Shown: positions 17,798 through 26,730 of the stretch, one piece after another
Numbering within the stretch: the stretch's first letter is position 1
Layout: every line of letters begins with the position of its first letter
Assembly: GCF_004365915.1 (NCBI RefSeq)
Contig: NZ_SODI01000001.1
Span: forward strand, 2,914,001-2,978,000
Origin: Cryobacterium psychrophilum
GTDB taxonomy: Bacteria; Actinomycetota; Actinomycetes; Actinomycetales; Microbacteriaceae
Direction: 5' to 3'
DNA length: 64,000 nt
Translations under genes and position numbers: made by a program
Notes under the pieces: generated by a model
Told to the model about the DNA's origin: nothing
The model's database searches: none
What the model saw: the letters and a program-made list of their open reading frames with translations, nothing else

Positions 17798-18182
17798 GGG
17801 GATGATCGGTTTCGACATTGTTTGCGCAATTATGAGAAGCGGGTCGAGGATGCAGGGTTATCTCGTAAACGATCTCTGCAAAACAATAAGTGCCAATTCA
17901 AACCGCACTGACGCACGTTCCGCTTTCGCCCTCGCGGCCTAAGCAGAACTACTAAGCGTCCGTCAGACTGGGAATGCTCTCTACCCGGATCCTGACGTCA
18001 TTTAGAGAGATTGCTTCTACATTGAGCCACGGGGTGTAGAGGGACTTTAACGAAGGCTGGGCCTGTCGGAGTAGATGCCAGTGGCAAATTCCGGGGCCGA
18101 GAAAGCGATTTCACTGGATACACCCGTAGAAGGCATATGACCACAACAGTGGACCGGGGTTCAATTCCCCGCATCTCCACCA
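17798..18182 (+). ncRNA. ssrA: Transfer-messenger RNA (tmRNA)
   Basis: The 5' end GGGGATGATCGGTTTCGACA and the 3' end with a T-arm (GGTTCAATTCC), CATCTCC and ACCA form the tRNA-Ala-like acceptor domain. The resume codon is GCC at 17893, and the tag reading frame to TAA at 17941-17943 encodes ANSNRTDARSAFALAA. It rescues stalled ribosomes with SmpB and marks the products for proteolysis. CCA is encoded at 18180-18182. Confidence 0.97.
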
Positions 18183-18223
18183 CTGGTGATTGTCACACGC
18201 AGTTGAATTGCCCGCACGCAGAG

Positions 18224-18255
18224 AAGGCCCGGAACCATAATGTTCCGGGCCTTTT
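18224..18255 (+). terminator. Terminator after ssrA
   Basis: A perfect 12-bp stem, AAGGCCCGGAAC at 18224-18235 with 18242-18253, has a 6-base loop and ends in a T run. Confidence 0.85.
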
Positions 18256-18323
18256 GCGTGCCCGCTGTCCGGCCCCGTTGCTGGCTGGTATCTTGGGGCG
18301 AACCAAGGTGCCCGGGAAGGAAC

Positions 18324-20051
18324 GTGTTGGCTGCAAAAATGCTGCGGCGATGGGTGCCGGGGATCGACACGGCCTTGACGTACCAACGCGCGTGGTTGCT
18401 ACCGGACCTGCGTGCAGGAATCGTGCTCACGACGCTGCTCATCCCGGTGGGCATCGGTTACGCCGAGGTCGCCGGGCTTCCTCCGCAGGCCGGACTCTAC
18501 GCCACGATCATTCCGCTGCTCGCCTACGCCGTCTTCGGCCCATCGCGAATCCTGGTGCTCGGCCCCGACTCAGCCCTGGCTCCGATCATTGCTGTGGCCA
18601 TTCTGCCGATCGCCCTCGGAGACGGTGCACGGGCAGTGGCCCTCGCCGGGCTGCTCGCGATCATGGTTGGTGTGATCCTGCTGCTCGGCGGGATTCTGCG
18701 CCTCGGATTTGTCACGGACCTGCTCTCCAAGCCCATTCGGGTCGGCTACCTGAACGCACTCGCGGTGCTGGTGATCATGTCGCAGCTTCCGGCGCTTTTC
18801 GGATTCTCCGTGACGGCCGATTCCCCCTTCGGTGATGCGGTCGGCATCGTGGGTGGCATTGCCGCCGGTGAAGTGCAGCTGACCGCGACGCTGATCGGCC
18901 TCGGAGCGCTGGCGACGATTCTCGTGGCGACGTGGTTCAAAGCCCGAGTTCCGGGGGTGATCGCGGCCGTCGTGGGCGCCACCGTGCTGACGGCAGCTCT
19001 GGGGCTGCAGAATGAACTGCCGGTCGTGGGGTCACTGCCCCAGGGAATCCCGGCGCCGGCGCTCGGCGGCCTGACGTGGAGTGACGTGGGGGCGCTCATT
19101 GTGCCGGCGTTCGGAATTGCCCTCATCGCCTTTGCCGATACCGCCGTGATATCGCGCTCGTTCGCGGCGCGACGGGGCGAGAGCGTCGACGGCGACAAGG
19201 AAATGAGGGCCATCGGTGTGTCCAATGTTGCCGGAGGCCTGCTCGGCGGCTTTCCCGTTTCCGCTTCCTCCTCACGCACTCCCGTCGCTGAGCAGGCCGG
19301 GGCCCGTTCGCAGCTTACGAACGTCGTCGGAGCACTGCTCATCGTGGCGTTCATGCTGCTCGTGCCCGGCCTCACGGCGTACCTGCCCTCGGCCGTTATC
19401 GCGGCCGTCGTGATTGTCGCCGCCGCAGGACTCGTTGACGTTCGCGGATTCTTCGCGCTCGTCAGAATGAACAAGATCGATGCCGCCCTGTCGCTCGCGG
19501 CCTTCGCCGGCGTTCTCGCTGCGGGTGTGATTGAAGGCATCGCCGTGGCGATCATCCTCTCGCTCGGTGCCTTCATCGGCCATGCCTGGCGGCCGTACCG
19601 AGCCGAGCTCGGCAGGGTCGTCGGAGTGCGCGGTTATCACGATCTCGCGCGGCATCCCGACGGTGAACGGCTACCCGGCATCGTCATCGTGCGCTTCGAT
19701 GCCCCGCTGTTCTTCGCCAACGGTGGTATCTTCGATGCCTTCGTGCGGGCCACGGTCGCCGGCGCTGGTGGCGATATCCGCACCGTTATTCTGGCGGCCG
19801 AGCCCATCACCGAGATCGACACAACCGCTATTGATGAGCTCATCGGACTGGACGACTTTCTCGAGTCCCACGGCATCATCCTCATCTTCGCCGAGATGAA
19901 GGGACCGGTGAAAGACAAGCTGCGCGAGTACGGGTTGAGCGAACGCTTTCCCCCGGAGCGGTTTGCCGGTACCGTCGGTGCCGCAGTGGACGAGGCGACC
20001 GGAACGCTGCGCGGCGACCTCGAGGGAACGGCATGGGGCGACGAGTCCTGA
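18324..20051 (+). CDS. SulP-family anion transporter with STAS domain
   Basis: From GTG 18324 the product has about 575 residues. The frame starts DLRAGIVLTTLLIPVGIGYAEVAGLPPQAGLYA, the sulfate-transporter signature, and has about 10-12 membrane helices to residue 420. A cytoplasmic STAS domain follows at about 440-560 (IVIVRFDAPLFFANGG, then EIDTTAIDELIGL, with Thr in place of the usual regulatory Ser). It is predicted to import sulfate or another anion such as bicarbonate. TTG 18327 and ATG 18339 are alternative starts; GGGAAGGA lies just upstream. Confidence 0.85.
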   Translation: MLAAKMLRRWVPGIDTALTYQRAWLLPDLRAGIVLTTLLIPVGIGYAEVAGLPPQAGLYATIIPLLAYAVFGPSRILVLGPDSALAPIIAVAILPIALGDGARAVALAGLLAIMVGVILLLGGILRLGFVTDLLSKPIRVGYLNALAVLVIMSQLPALFGFSVTADSPFGDAVGIVGGIAAGEVQLTATLIGLGALATILVATWFKARVPGVIAAVVGATVLTAALGLQNELPVVGSLPQGIPAPALGGLTWSDVGALIVPAFGIALIAFADTAVISRSFAARRGESVDGDKEMRAIGVSNVAGGLLGGFPVSASSSRTPVAEQAGARSQLTNVVGALLIVAFMLLVPGLTAYLPSAVIAAVVIVAAAGLVDVRGFFALVRMNKIDAALSLAAFAGVLAAGVIEGIAVAIILSLGAFIGHAWRPYRAELGRVVGVRGYHDLARHPDGERLPGIVIVRFDAPLFFANGGIFDAFVRATVAGAGGDIRTVILAAEPITEIDTTAIDELIGLDDFLESHGIILIFAEMKGPVKDKLREYGLSERFPPERFAGTVGAAVDEATGTLRGDLEGTAWGDES

Positions 20052-20101
20052 TCGGTGCCCGGTGATGGTCTGGCGCCAGCACGCGGCCCAGGGTGGTGAC
20101 C

Positions 20102-22486
20102 ATGCACAGAACTGATGTGCCATGTGAAGAACGGAACCTCGTGGTCGATCTGGGCCGGGTCAATGCTGATTCTCTCTCGCTCGTCGGAGGCAAGGCGGCT
20201 AACCTCGGCGTGTTGATCCAGGCCGGGTTCCGGGTGCCGCTCGGCTTCTGCCTGACCACGGATGCTTACCGGCTCGCCGTCGATCACACCGCGCTCGGCC
20301 CCGTGCCGCACGCCCTGCGGGGCACGGGCGTCGACGACGTCCCCCGCCTCGCGCAGCTGGCCGAGCAGGCGCGCGCCATCGTGTTGGACACTGACGTTCC
20401 CGCTTCCGTTGCCGAGGCCGTGCGGCAAGCGTATACGCACTGGGGCGAGGATGAGCCGGTGGCGGTGCGTTCCTCGGCGACCGCGGAAGACCTTCCGACG
20501 GCGAGCTTCGCCGGCCAGCAGGACACGTTCCTCAACGTCGTGGGCGGCGACGCGGTCGTTGACGCGATCCGCCGCTGCTGGGCGAGTCTTTTCACCGACC
20601 GGGCGGTGGTTTACCGAGCGCAGAACGGCATCATTGATGTGGCCATCGCCGCTGCGGGGCGCCGGATCGAGCGGCACTTTGCGGCACCGCAAGACGTGGA
20701 GTGGGCCGTCGACGCTGCGGGGATACTGTGGGTGACGCAGTCCCGACCGATCACCACGCTGTACCCGCGGGCGTCCCGCACACCGAGCCTCCCGGGTTCG
20801 CGCGCCTACCTCTGTCTCAGCCTCGCCCAGGAACTCACCCGCCCGATCACGCCGATGGGCCTCGCCGGTCTTCGGGTGATCGCGTCGTCCATGGCGCAGA
20901 TGGGCGGGGTCACCGTGAGGGATACCCGTAGCGGGCCGGTCTCGTACACCGAGATCGGCCAGCGCGTCTTCCTCGACGTGACACCCATGCTTCGCAGCCG
21001 GATCGGCCACGAGGTGCTGGGCCGGGCGCTCGGAGTCATGGAGGCACGGTCCGCGGTCGTGCTCGGTACCGTCGGCGCCGATGCGCGGTACGCGGTCACG
21101 AGCCGGTCGCCCCTCCCCGTTGCGCGTCGGTTCTTTCGTGTCGTCGCCCGCATCGGGGCGGTCCCGGTTCTCGTGCGGTCCGTGATCTGGCCGAAAGCGG
21201 CGCTCCGGCACGCCGAGCAGGTGGGGAATGTCCTGGAGCAGCTCAGCGCGGTGTCGCCCGGCGCCACGTCGCGTGAACGGTTGGATCATGCCGAACGCAT
21301 TCTGGGAAGCATCTTTCCCCTGGTTCCGACCGTCTTGCCGGTGGCAGCGGCGGGATTTCTCATGCTGGCCGCGGCGCGCACACTGCTGGGGGCATCCGCT
21401 GCGCCGGGGGAGATGCAGAGTGTGCTTCGCGGACTGCCACACAATGTGACCACCGAGATGGACCTGGCGCTCTGGCCCGTGGCACAGGCCATCCGGCTTG
21501 ACGAGCCCTCACTCGCCCGGTTTGAGGCCTCACCCGTGCATGAACTTGCCGAGGAGTACCGGCAGGGCACTCTGCCGCGTGCGGCGCACGACGCCCTCAG
21601 GGGATTTCTCGGCCGGTACGGGCACCGTGCGGTGGCCGAGATTGACCTCGGCATGCCACGCTGGAGCGAAGACCCCACGCATATGGTGGGGTTGGTCGCC
21701 AACTATCTGAGGCTGAGCGACCCTGAGCGCGCGCCCGACCGCCAGTTTGAGGCTGCTGCCGGCGAAGCGGAGGCCACCGTGGCGAGACTCGTGGCCAAGG
21801 CTCGGCGCCGAGGGTGGCTGTGCGGGGTGCTCGTGCACGCCGCCCTTGGCCGGGCGCGGTTGCTGTGCGGACTACGCGAGCTCCCCAAGAATTACATCGT
21901 CCTCGTGCTCGGGGCCGCTCGCCGGCAGCTCGCACTTGTGGGCCGGGAACTCGTCGACCGTGGACTATTCGTCTCCGAAGCGGATGTCTTCTGGCTCGAT
22001 CTCGGCGAGGCACAACGCGCTCTCTCCGACGGTGAGGACTACCAGCCGCAGATCCTGGAACGCCGCGCGGCCTATGAGCGGGAACTGCGCCGCCGTCACG
22101 TTCCCCGGGTGCTGCTCTCGGACGGCACCGAACCCGAAGCGCTGCCCGGCGCGGCGCTGCACTCCGATCCGGGAACCCTGCTTGGCAGTCCGGCCTCTGC
22201 CGGGACGATTACGGGCACGGCGCGGGTCATCCTCGACCCGGTGGGCGCCCACCTCGAACCGGGGGAGATACTTGTGGCACCCTCCACTGACCCCGGCTGG
22301 ACGCCGCTCTTTCTCACCGCCGGTGCCCTCGTGATGGAGATGGGCGGCTCCAACTCGCACGGTGCCGTTGTCGCCCGGGAATATGGCATTCCGGCCGTCG
22401 TGGGCGTGACCGACGCGACGCTGCGCATCGCCACGGGCCAGAGGGTGACCGTTGACGGCGCCGCCGGAACGGTCATCCTCGACTGA
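20102..22486 (+). CDS. PEP-synthase / rifampin-phosphotransferase-like protein with internal deletion
   Basis: The N-terminus has the PPDK_N hallmarks VGGKAANLGVL and AVRSSATAEDLPTASFAGQQD. The C-terminus is a PEP-utiliser phosphohistidine domain with the catalytic His in MEMGGSNSHGAVVAREYG (about residue 753). The layout and length (794) are like Rph-type enzymes, which phosphorylate rifampicin. However, the ATP-grasp half jumps from AQNGIIDVAIAA directly to GRRIERHFAAPQDVEW. About 90 residues normally between these, including the Q-x-M-V strand and the FTADP region, are missing. ATP binding is doubtful, so the protein may be inactive or repurposed. GTG 20093 is an alternative start. Confidence 0.75.
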   Translation: MHRTDVPCEERNLVVDLGRVNADSLSLVGGKAANLGVLIQAGFRVPLGFCLTTDAYRLAVDHTALGPVPHALRGTGVDDVPRLAQLAEQARAIVLDTDVPASVAEAVRQAYTHWGEDEPVAVRSSATAEDLPTASFAGQQDTFLNVVGGDAVVDAIRRCWASLFTDRAVVYRAQNGIIDVAIAAAGRRIERHFAAPQDVEWAVDAAGILWVTQSRPITTLYPRASRTPSLPGSRAYLCLSLAQELTRPITPMGLAGLRVIASSMAQMGGVTVRDTRSGPVSYTEIGQRVFLDVTPMLRSRIGHEVLGRALGVMEARSAVVLGTVGADARYAVTSRSPLPVARRFFRVVARIGAVPVLVRSVIWPKAALRHAEQVGNVLEQLSAVSPGATSRERLDHAERILGSIFPLVPTVLPVAAAGFLMLAAARTLLGASAAPGEMQSVLRGLPHNVTTEMDLALWPVAQAIRLDEPSLARFEASPVHELAEEYRQGTLPRAAHDALRGFLGRYGHRAVAEIDLGMPRWSEDPTHMVGLVANYLRLSDPERAPDRQFEAAAGEAEATVARLVAKARRRGWLCGVLVHAALGRARLLCGLRELPKNYIVLVLGAARRQLALVGRELVDRGLFVSEADVFWLDLGEAQRALSDGEDYQPQILERRAAYERELRRRHVPRVLLSDGTEPEALPGAALHSDPGTLLGSPASAGTITGTARVILDPVGAHLEPGEILVAPSTDPGWTPLFLTAGALVMEMGGSNSHGAVVAREYGIPAVVGVTDATLRIATGQRVTVDGAAGTVILD

Positions 22487-22537
22487 CGTACGGCTGATCT
22501 CTCGGTTCGTGTACCCGCACGGGGAGATGCCCCAACG

Positions 22538-24052
22538 CTACTCGGGGCGGGAGAACGCTTTCCAGGCGCGGTGGAAACGTGCCACGGCATCCGCTCCGCG
22601 TTGCTCTTCGCGGGCGTGCAGCCGGCCGTAGGTGAAGGTGTTTTCACCGTGCGCGTATGCCTCCGCGGTGCACCGGCCCAGCAGCAGGTCGCGGGCGATC
22701 ACGCTGTCCTGGTGCTCACCGAGGATGGTTTGCAGTTTTTGTGCGTCGGTGGCGAGACGCCTGGCGCTGGTGCGGCGCACAGGCAGTGCCGTTTCGGCGG
22801 CGTAGCGCAGGCGCTTGGCGCTTTTACGCACCTCGTGCAGGGCGTGATCGTGCTCCGGCCCGGCCGGTGCGTGTGCGGCGGCGCGTACCGCTTTGCGCAC
22901 GCGCTTCCAGTCGCGCTCGAGCAGGTCGGGTATTACTTTGCGTGCCGAGCGGTAGGCCAGGTTCGTGAAGCGGGGCGCCGCGAGCAGATCGTCGAGATCA
23001 TCGAGAAGTCGGAAATACCTGGTGCCGTCCAGGACCGACAGGAGGTCTCCCAGTGCGGCCTCGGCTCGGGCTTCGAACTGGGCGGCCACGCGCGCCGCAA
23101 CCGGCCCGAGCAGCAGCTCGGTCGGTTCCTTCGAAACGAGCTTCAGCAGGCGTGCCTCCTGCACGTGCTCATCGCGGGCGGCGCCGAGGGTGCCGGAAAG
23201 CCACCGCAGTTCGGTCCGCAGACGCGCGGTCCCGGCCTCATCCGCGAGCAGCGGAGCGTAAGTGGCGAGGGCCGTGCGCAGGCGGCGCGTGGCCACCCGC
23301 ATTTCGTGCACGGCCTCGGGGGCGTCGTTTCGAACCCGCGGGTCCTGCTCGGCAATCGTGCGAACCTGATCGTGGGCGTAGGCGAGCAGAACGCTCGCAG
23401 CGGCGCCGGACGACGTTGCCACCGGGGCCGGTGTCGGCTCGGCGGGAAAGAGATCGCCGAGCGCCCGCCCGAGCTTGGAGGCATGAATCGACGGGCGGAT
23501 GCCGCCGGCCGCGAGCAGCTCGCGGCCGGCGTCGAGCAGCGACACCGGGCCCTCGACCAGCTCGATCTCCCATTCGCGCCAAGACGCATGCTCCGGCGCG
23601 GGCACGAGGCGGTCGGCCTCGACTCGGTCGTCGCACACATCGGCGAGAGATTCACCCTCAGGGCCGCGCAGCCGGTGCACGATGCGCCGGGTACGCAACA
23701 GCGCGACCGCCACGAGGGGGCGGTCGCGCACAAGCACCCGCACGAGGCGGGCGAGGGACTCGGGAACGGTGGTGGAATCCCCGGTGAGCGGTGCATGAAT
23801 CTCCTGCCGCTCGCTCGCGCCGATGGGTAGCTTGAGGTGCCAGCCGGCATCGTCGCCGCCAGCTCGACGCCGCAGGGTGATGTGGTGGGCGGCGAGCATG
23901 AGGCTGTCGGTGTCGAAGTACACCGCTTCGAGGTGGTGTTCCACCGGGCGTTCGATGCCCGTCACGCCCGGCAGATCCTGCAGCCTCGGCAGCTCGGACT
24001 GGTCGTCAACGTCAAACTTCAGTTCGATCTCACGCCCGCTCGAAGTGTCCAC
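22538..24052 (-). CDS. CYTH-CHAD domain protein
   Basis: The 504-residue protein has a CYTH domain at about 6-205 with the EIELKF (E-x-E-x-K) metal and phosphate motif at residues 8-13. A CHAD domain follows at about 220-500, with repeated His/Lys/Arg-rich helices (VHEMRVATRRLRTAL, LHEVRKSAKRLRYAA). CYTH enzymes hydrolyse triphosphates (inorganic triphosphate, thiamine triphosphate), and CHAD domains bind polyphosphate. The fusion suggests a role in polyphosphate or triphosphate metabolism. It is convergent with the preceding PEP-type gene. Confidence 0.9.
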   Translation of the reverse strand: MDTSSGREIELKFDVDDQSELPRLQDLPGVTGIERPVEHHLEAVYFDTDSLMLAAHHITLRRRAGGDDAGWHLKLPIGASERQEIHAPLTGDSTTVPESLARLVRVLVRDRPLVAVALLRTRRIVHRLRGPEGESLADVCDDRVEADRLVPAPEHASWREWEIELVEGPVSLLDAGRELLAAGGIRPSIHASKLGRALGDLFPAEPTPAPVATSSGAAASVLLAYAHDQVRTIAEQDPRVRNDAPEAVHEMRVATRRLRTALATYAPLLADEAGTARLRTELRWLSGTLGAARDEHVQEARLLKLVSKEPTELLLGPVAARVAAQFEARAEAALGDLLSVLDGTRYFRLLDDLDDLLAAPRFTNLAYRSARKVIPDLLERDWKRVRKAVRAAAHAPAGPEHDHALHEVRKSAKRLRYAAETALPVRRTSARRLATDAQKLQTILGEHQDSVIARDLLLGRCTAEAYAHGENTFTYGRLHAREEQRGADAVARFHRAWKAFSRPE

Positions 24053-24128
24053 ACGTCACCTTATCGCCGGTGCCCGGCGCGCGGGGGCTGGCGTGCTCGC
24101 CCCCGCCCGCTGCAACTGCGGGTGGTGG

Positions 24129-25307
24129 CTAGGACGCGGCGTCGGTTCCGGCGAGCCACAGGTCGGGGCCGAAGACCTCATAGTGAATGTGCTTGGCCTG
24201 CACGCCCGAGGCCAGAGCCTGCGAACGGATCTTGCGCATGAACGGCAGCGGGCCGCACAGGTACATGGACGCGTTCGCCGGCAGGGTCACGCCATCGAGC
24301 GACATGAAGCCCGCGTGGGAATCCTCCGTGGGCTTCTCCAGCCACAGCTGCATGCTGGCGTCACCGAGGTGGGCGACGTCGGCGTTCATCTGGTCGCGCA
24401 GTGCCCAGCGCTCGAGGGTGCTCTCGGCGTGCAACACGAGAACCTCGCGCGTGGAGCCCGTGTCGGCGAGGGAGCGCAGGATGGAGGCGCTCGGCGTGCA
24501 GCCGATTCCGGCGGAGGCGAGAATGAGCGGGCCGTCATCGTCGCTGAGGGTCACGTCGCCGCAGGGGTGCGAGAGCGTGAGCTGGTCACCGACCTGCACG
24601 TCGCGGTGCAGTGCGGGGGAGACCTCGCCGTCGGCGTCGAGCTTGGTGGTGAAGACGCGCACGTTCGTTCCGGTACCGGCCGACAGCGTGTACTGGCGAA
24701 CCTGACGGATGCCGTCGGGCATCATGACCGTGACGCTCACGTACTGACCGGGCTTCGACGCGGACACGGGCGTGTCGTCGGCGGGAACCAGGGTGAACGT
24801 GATCGCGTCGGTGCCGGCCGTTTCCTTCTTGGTGACCGTCCAGGGTGCGAGCGCCTTCGGGCTGGCCAGACTGGCGTAGAGGTCGGTTTCCTGCTTGATG
24901 AGGGCGTGGGCCATGAGCCAATACACCTCGGTCCAGGCGTCGGCGATCTCGGCGGAGATGACGTCGCTCAGTTCGTCGGCGATGGCCTCGAAGAGGTACT
25001 TGTATACGATGTCGTACTGCTCGGGGCGGATGTCGAGCGACACGTGCTTGTGCGCAATGCGGGAGAGCATGATCTCGGGGGCGCTGTCGGGATTCTGCAC
25101 CAGGTGACTCGCGAACATGGCGACGCTGCCGGCCAGGGCCTGCTGCTGGGTGCCGTTCTTCTGGTTGGACCGGCTGAACAGCCCGTCGAACAACTCAGGG
25201 TGGGCCGTGAGCATGCGGTGGTAGAAATTCCTCGCGATGGCGGGCATCCGCTCGCCGACCACGGGGAGGGTGGCTTCGATGATGGGTACGGACTGGACCG
25301 AAAGCAT
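24129..25307 (-). CDS. hmp: Flavohemoglobin, nitric oxide dioxygenase
   Basis: The 392-residue protein has a globin domain (about 1-140; FYHRM distal Tyr, IAHKHVSL proximal His) and a ferredoxin-reductase-like part. The FAD-binding motif is RQYTLS, the NAD domain has SAGIGCTP, and CGPLPFM lies near the end. It converts NO and O2 to nitrate in the cytoplasm using NAD(P)H. It lies directly downstream of an nsrR-like gene and has a candidate NsrR operator 31-53 bases upstream of its start, so NO-induced expression is expected. Confidence 0.95.
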   Translation of the reverse strand: MLSVQSVPIIEATLPVVGERMPAIARNFYHRMLTAHPELFDGLFSRSNQKNGTQQQALAGSVAMFASHLVQNPDSAPEIMLSRIAHKHVSLDIRPEQYDIVYKYLFEAIADELSDVISAEIADAWTEVYWLMAHALIKQETDLYASLASPKALAPWTVTKKETAGTDAITFTLVPADDTPVSASKPGQYVSVTVMMPDGIRQVRQYTLSAGTGTNVRVFTTKLDADGEVSPALHRDVQVGDQLTLSHPCGDVTLSDDDGPLILASAGIGCTPSASILRSLADTGSTREVLVLHAESTLERWALRDQMNADVAHLGDASMQLWLEKPTEDSHAGFMSLDGVTLPANASMYLCGPLPFMRKIRSQALASGVQAKHIHYEVFGPDLWLAGTDAAS

Positions 25308-25337
25308 GGGAACTCCTTATTGTTGGGACACTCTCAA

Positions 25338-25360
25338 AAGTAGCATTTGATATGCCAGAT
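25338..25360 (-). promoter_or_regulatory. Candidate NsrR operator upstream of hmp
   Basis: The sequence AAG..GCATTTGATATGC...ATT matches about 15 of 21 fixed positions of the E. coli NsrR consensus, which has two ATGCATTT-like halves around one central base. The core GCAT-N5-ATGC dyad is perfect. Position and neighbours support it; there is no experimental evidence. Confidence 0.5.
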
Positions 25361-25371
25361 TTCGGGCAATG

Positions 25372-25388
25372 TTCTACGACGCGTAGAA
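25372..25388. promoter_or_regulatory. 7-bp perfect inverted repeat between nsrR and hmp
   Basis: TTCTACG-ACG-CGTAGAA lies 10 bp after the nsrR stop. There is no T tract, so a protein-binding dyad is more likely than a terminator. Confidence 0.4.
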
Positions 25389-25397
25389 ATTGGGGTC

Positions 25398-25850
25398 TTA
25401 AGTCCCGGATGGTCGGGTGAGGAGGGTCACGGGCACCGGCCCGGACGTGCGACTGTGCAACATGTCGGCAATCACCAGGCCGTCGAGTTCGCCGTAGAAG
25501 GCCTCGCGGGCCCGGCGCAGGGCGCCGCGCAGGCCGCAACCGGCGATGAGCGGGCACGTGCCCGCGTGGGTTTCGCAGCCGGCGAGGTCGAGGCGGGTGT
25601 CGAGTTGGCGCAACAGCCAGCCCACCGTGGCACGTCGACCGAAGGTGCTGATCTGCACGCCCCCGGCGCGGCCGCGCACCACGTCGACCACGTCGAGTTC
25701 GCGCAGTCGGCTGATCGCCTTCGTCACGTGGTTGTAGGGAGTGTCGATGCCCTCCGAGATGGTCCGGCTGGTGAGCAGGGCCGGGGTGGGCTCGGCCGCC
25801 AGCAACATGACCACCCGCAGGCAGACATCCGAAAAGGCGTTGATTCGCAT
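25398..25850 (-). CDS. nsrR: Rrf2-family regulator, NsrR-like
   Basis: The 150-residue protein has an Rrf2 winged helix (about 1-80) and three Cys (C92, C99, C105; GCETHAGTC, then GC) that ligate the NO-sensitive iron-sulfur cluster in NsrR. NsrR represses hmp and often its own gene, and NO damage to the cluster relieves repression. Synteny with hmp on the same strand makes the identity strong. It is divergent from the TRIC gene. Confidence 0.88.
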   Translation of the reverse strand: MRINAFSDVCLRVVMLLAAEPTPALLTSRTISEGIDTPYNHVTKAISRLRELDVVDVVRGRAGGVQISTFGRRATVGWLLRQLDTRLDLAGCETHAGTCPLIAGCGLRGALRRAREAFYGELDGLVIADMLHSRTSGPVPVTLLTRPSGT

Positions 25851-25905
25851 GACTTCAGACTACGACCGAGCGCGCGCGGACCGGGAATGCGGGAGAATGG
25901 GGTAA

Positions 25906-26622
25906 GTGACGATGGACTCAGAGGCAATATTCGAGGTAATCCGTTTTGTGGACCTCGCCGGGGTGCTCGCCAACGCCATTCTCGGCGGTGTCGCGGCCCG
26001 ATCCGCTCGCCTCGACATTGTGGGTTTCGTCGTGCTGGCCATCATGTCGGGCCTCGGCGGCGGCATCATTCGCGACACGCTCCTGCAGCAGGGCCCGCCC
26101 GCAGCCCTCACCGACTCGGCGTATCTCATCACCGCCGTTCTCGGTGGGGTGATCGCGTATTTCGTGACGTTCAACGGGCGGTGGTCTCGTCGCGTACTCG
26201 TGCTGCTCGACGCGCTCGCCGTGGGCTGCTGGTCGGCCGTGGGCGCGCAGAAGGCACTCGACGCCGGACTGGGCTGGATGCCGGCGATTCTTCTCGGCAT
26301 CACCACGGCCGTCGGCGGCGGCATGGTGCGCGATGTGATGCTGCTCAAGGTTCCCACCATCTTCGGCGGAAACACGCTCTATGCCACGAGTGCGGTGCTC
26401 GCGAGCACCGAGATGGTGATTATGAGCAAGCTCGGGTTCGTGGCGCTCGGAACGGCCGTGGCCATTCTGAGTGGCGCGGTGTTGTCGCTTCTCGCGCGCC
26501 GCTACGGGTGGGTGCTGCCCACCGGGTACGCCCTGCGCATTCCCAAACCGATCTTTCTGATCAATCCGCGGGCCTGGCGGGAGCGTCGGCGCAGTGCAAA
26601 GCGGCGCTCCGACCTCGAATAG
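25906..26622 (+). CDS. TRIC/UPF0126-family cation channel protein
   Basis: The 238-residue protein has about seven membrane helices in two tandem repeats with glycine-rich signatures GLGGGIIRDTLL (about 50) and AVGGGMVRDVML (about 136). TRIC channels are trimeric monovalent cation channels. The C-terminal 30 residues are basic. An ATG at 25912 is an alternative start. It is divergent from nsrR with 55 bp between them. Confidence 0.88.
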   Translation: MTMDSEAIFEVIRFVDLAGVLANAILGGVAARSARLDIVGFVVLAIMSGLGGGIIRDTLLQQGPPAALTDSAYLITAVLGGVIAYFVTFNGRWSRRVLVLLDALAVGCWSAVGAQKALDAGLGWMPAILLGITTAVGGGMVRDVMLLKVPTIFGGNTLYATSAVLASTEMVIMSKLGFVALGTAVAILSGAVLSLLARRYGWVLPTGYALRIPKPIFLINPRAWRERRRSAKRRSDLE

Positions 26623-26730
26623 CCTCGACCGGGGTGGGTTACGGCGGCGTGGCACTCCTCCGGGTCGCTGGCACGCGTTGGGACCAGTGCCGCCGACTCT
26701 GACGAGTGCCGCGATGAAACGCGCCGACCG

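Noticed and set aside
17798..18330. tmRNA 3' end as an integration site with a second att copy
   Set aside because: No integrase or duplicated tmRNA end lies downstream; a normal terminator and the SulP gene follow.
19637..21442. A 600-codon minus-strand frame across the SulP and PEP-type genes
   Set aside because: Antisense to two well-defined genes; composition is typical of a high-GC shadow frame.
23823..25343. A 500-codon plus-strand frame across the CYTH-CHAD and hmp region
   Set aside because: It is antisense to two well-defined genes and consists of Gly/Val/Arg-rich residues without motifs.
25345..26702. A plus-strand frame over nsrR and the TRIC gene start
   Set aside because: It is an out-of-frame shadow of the nsrR and TRIC genes and lacks any motif.
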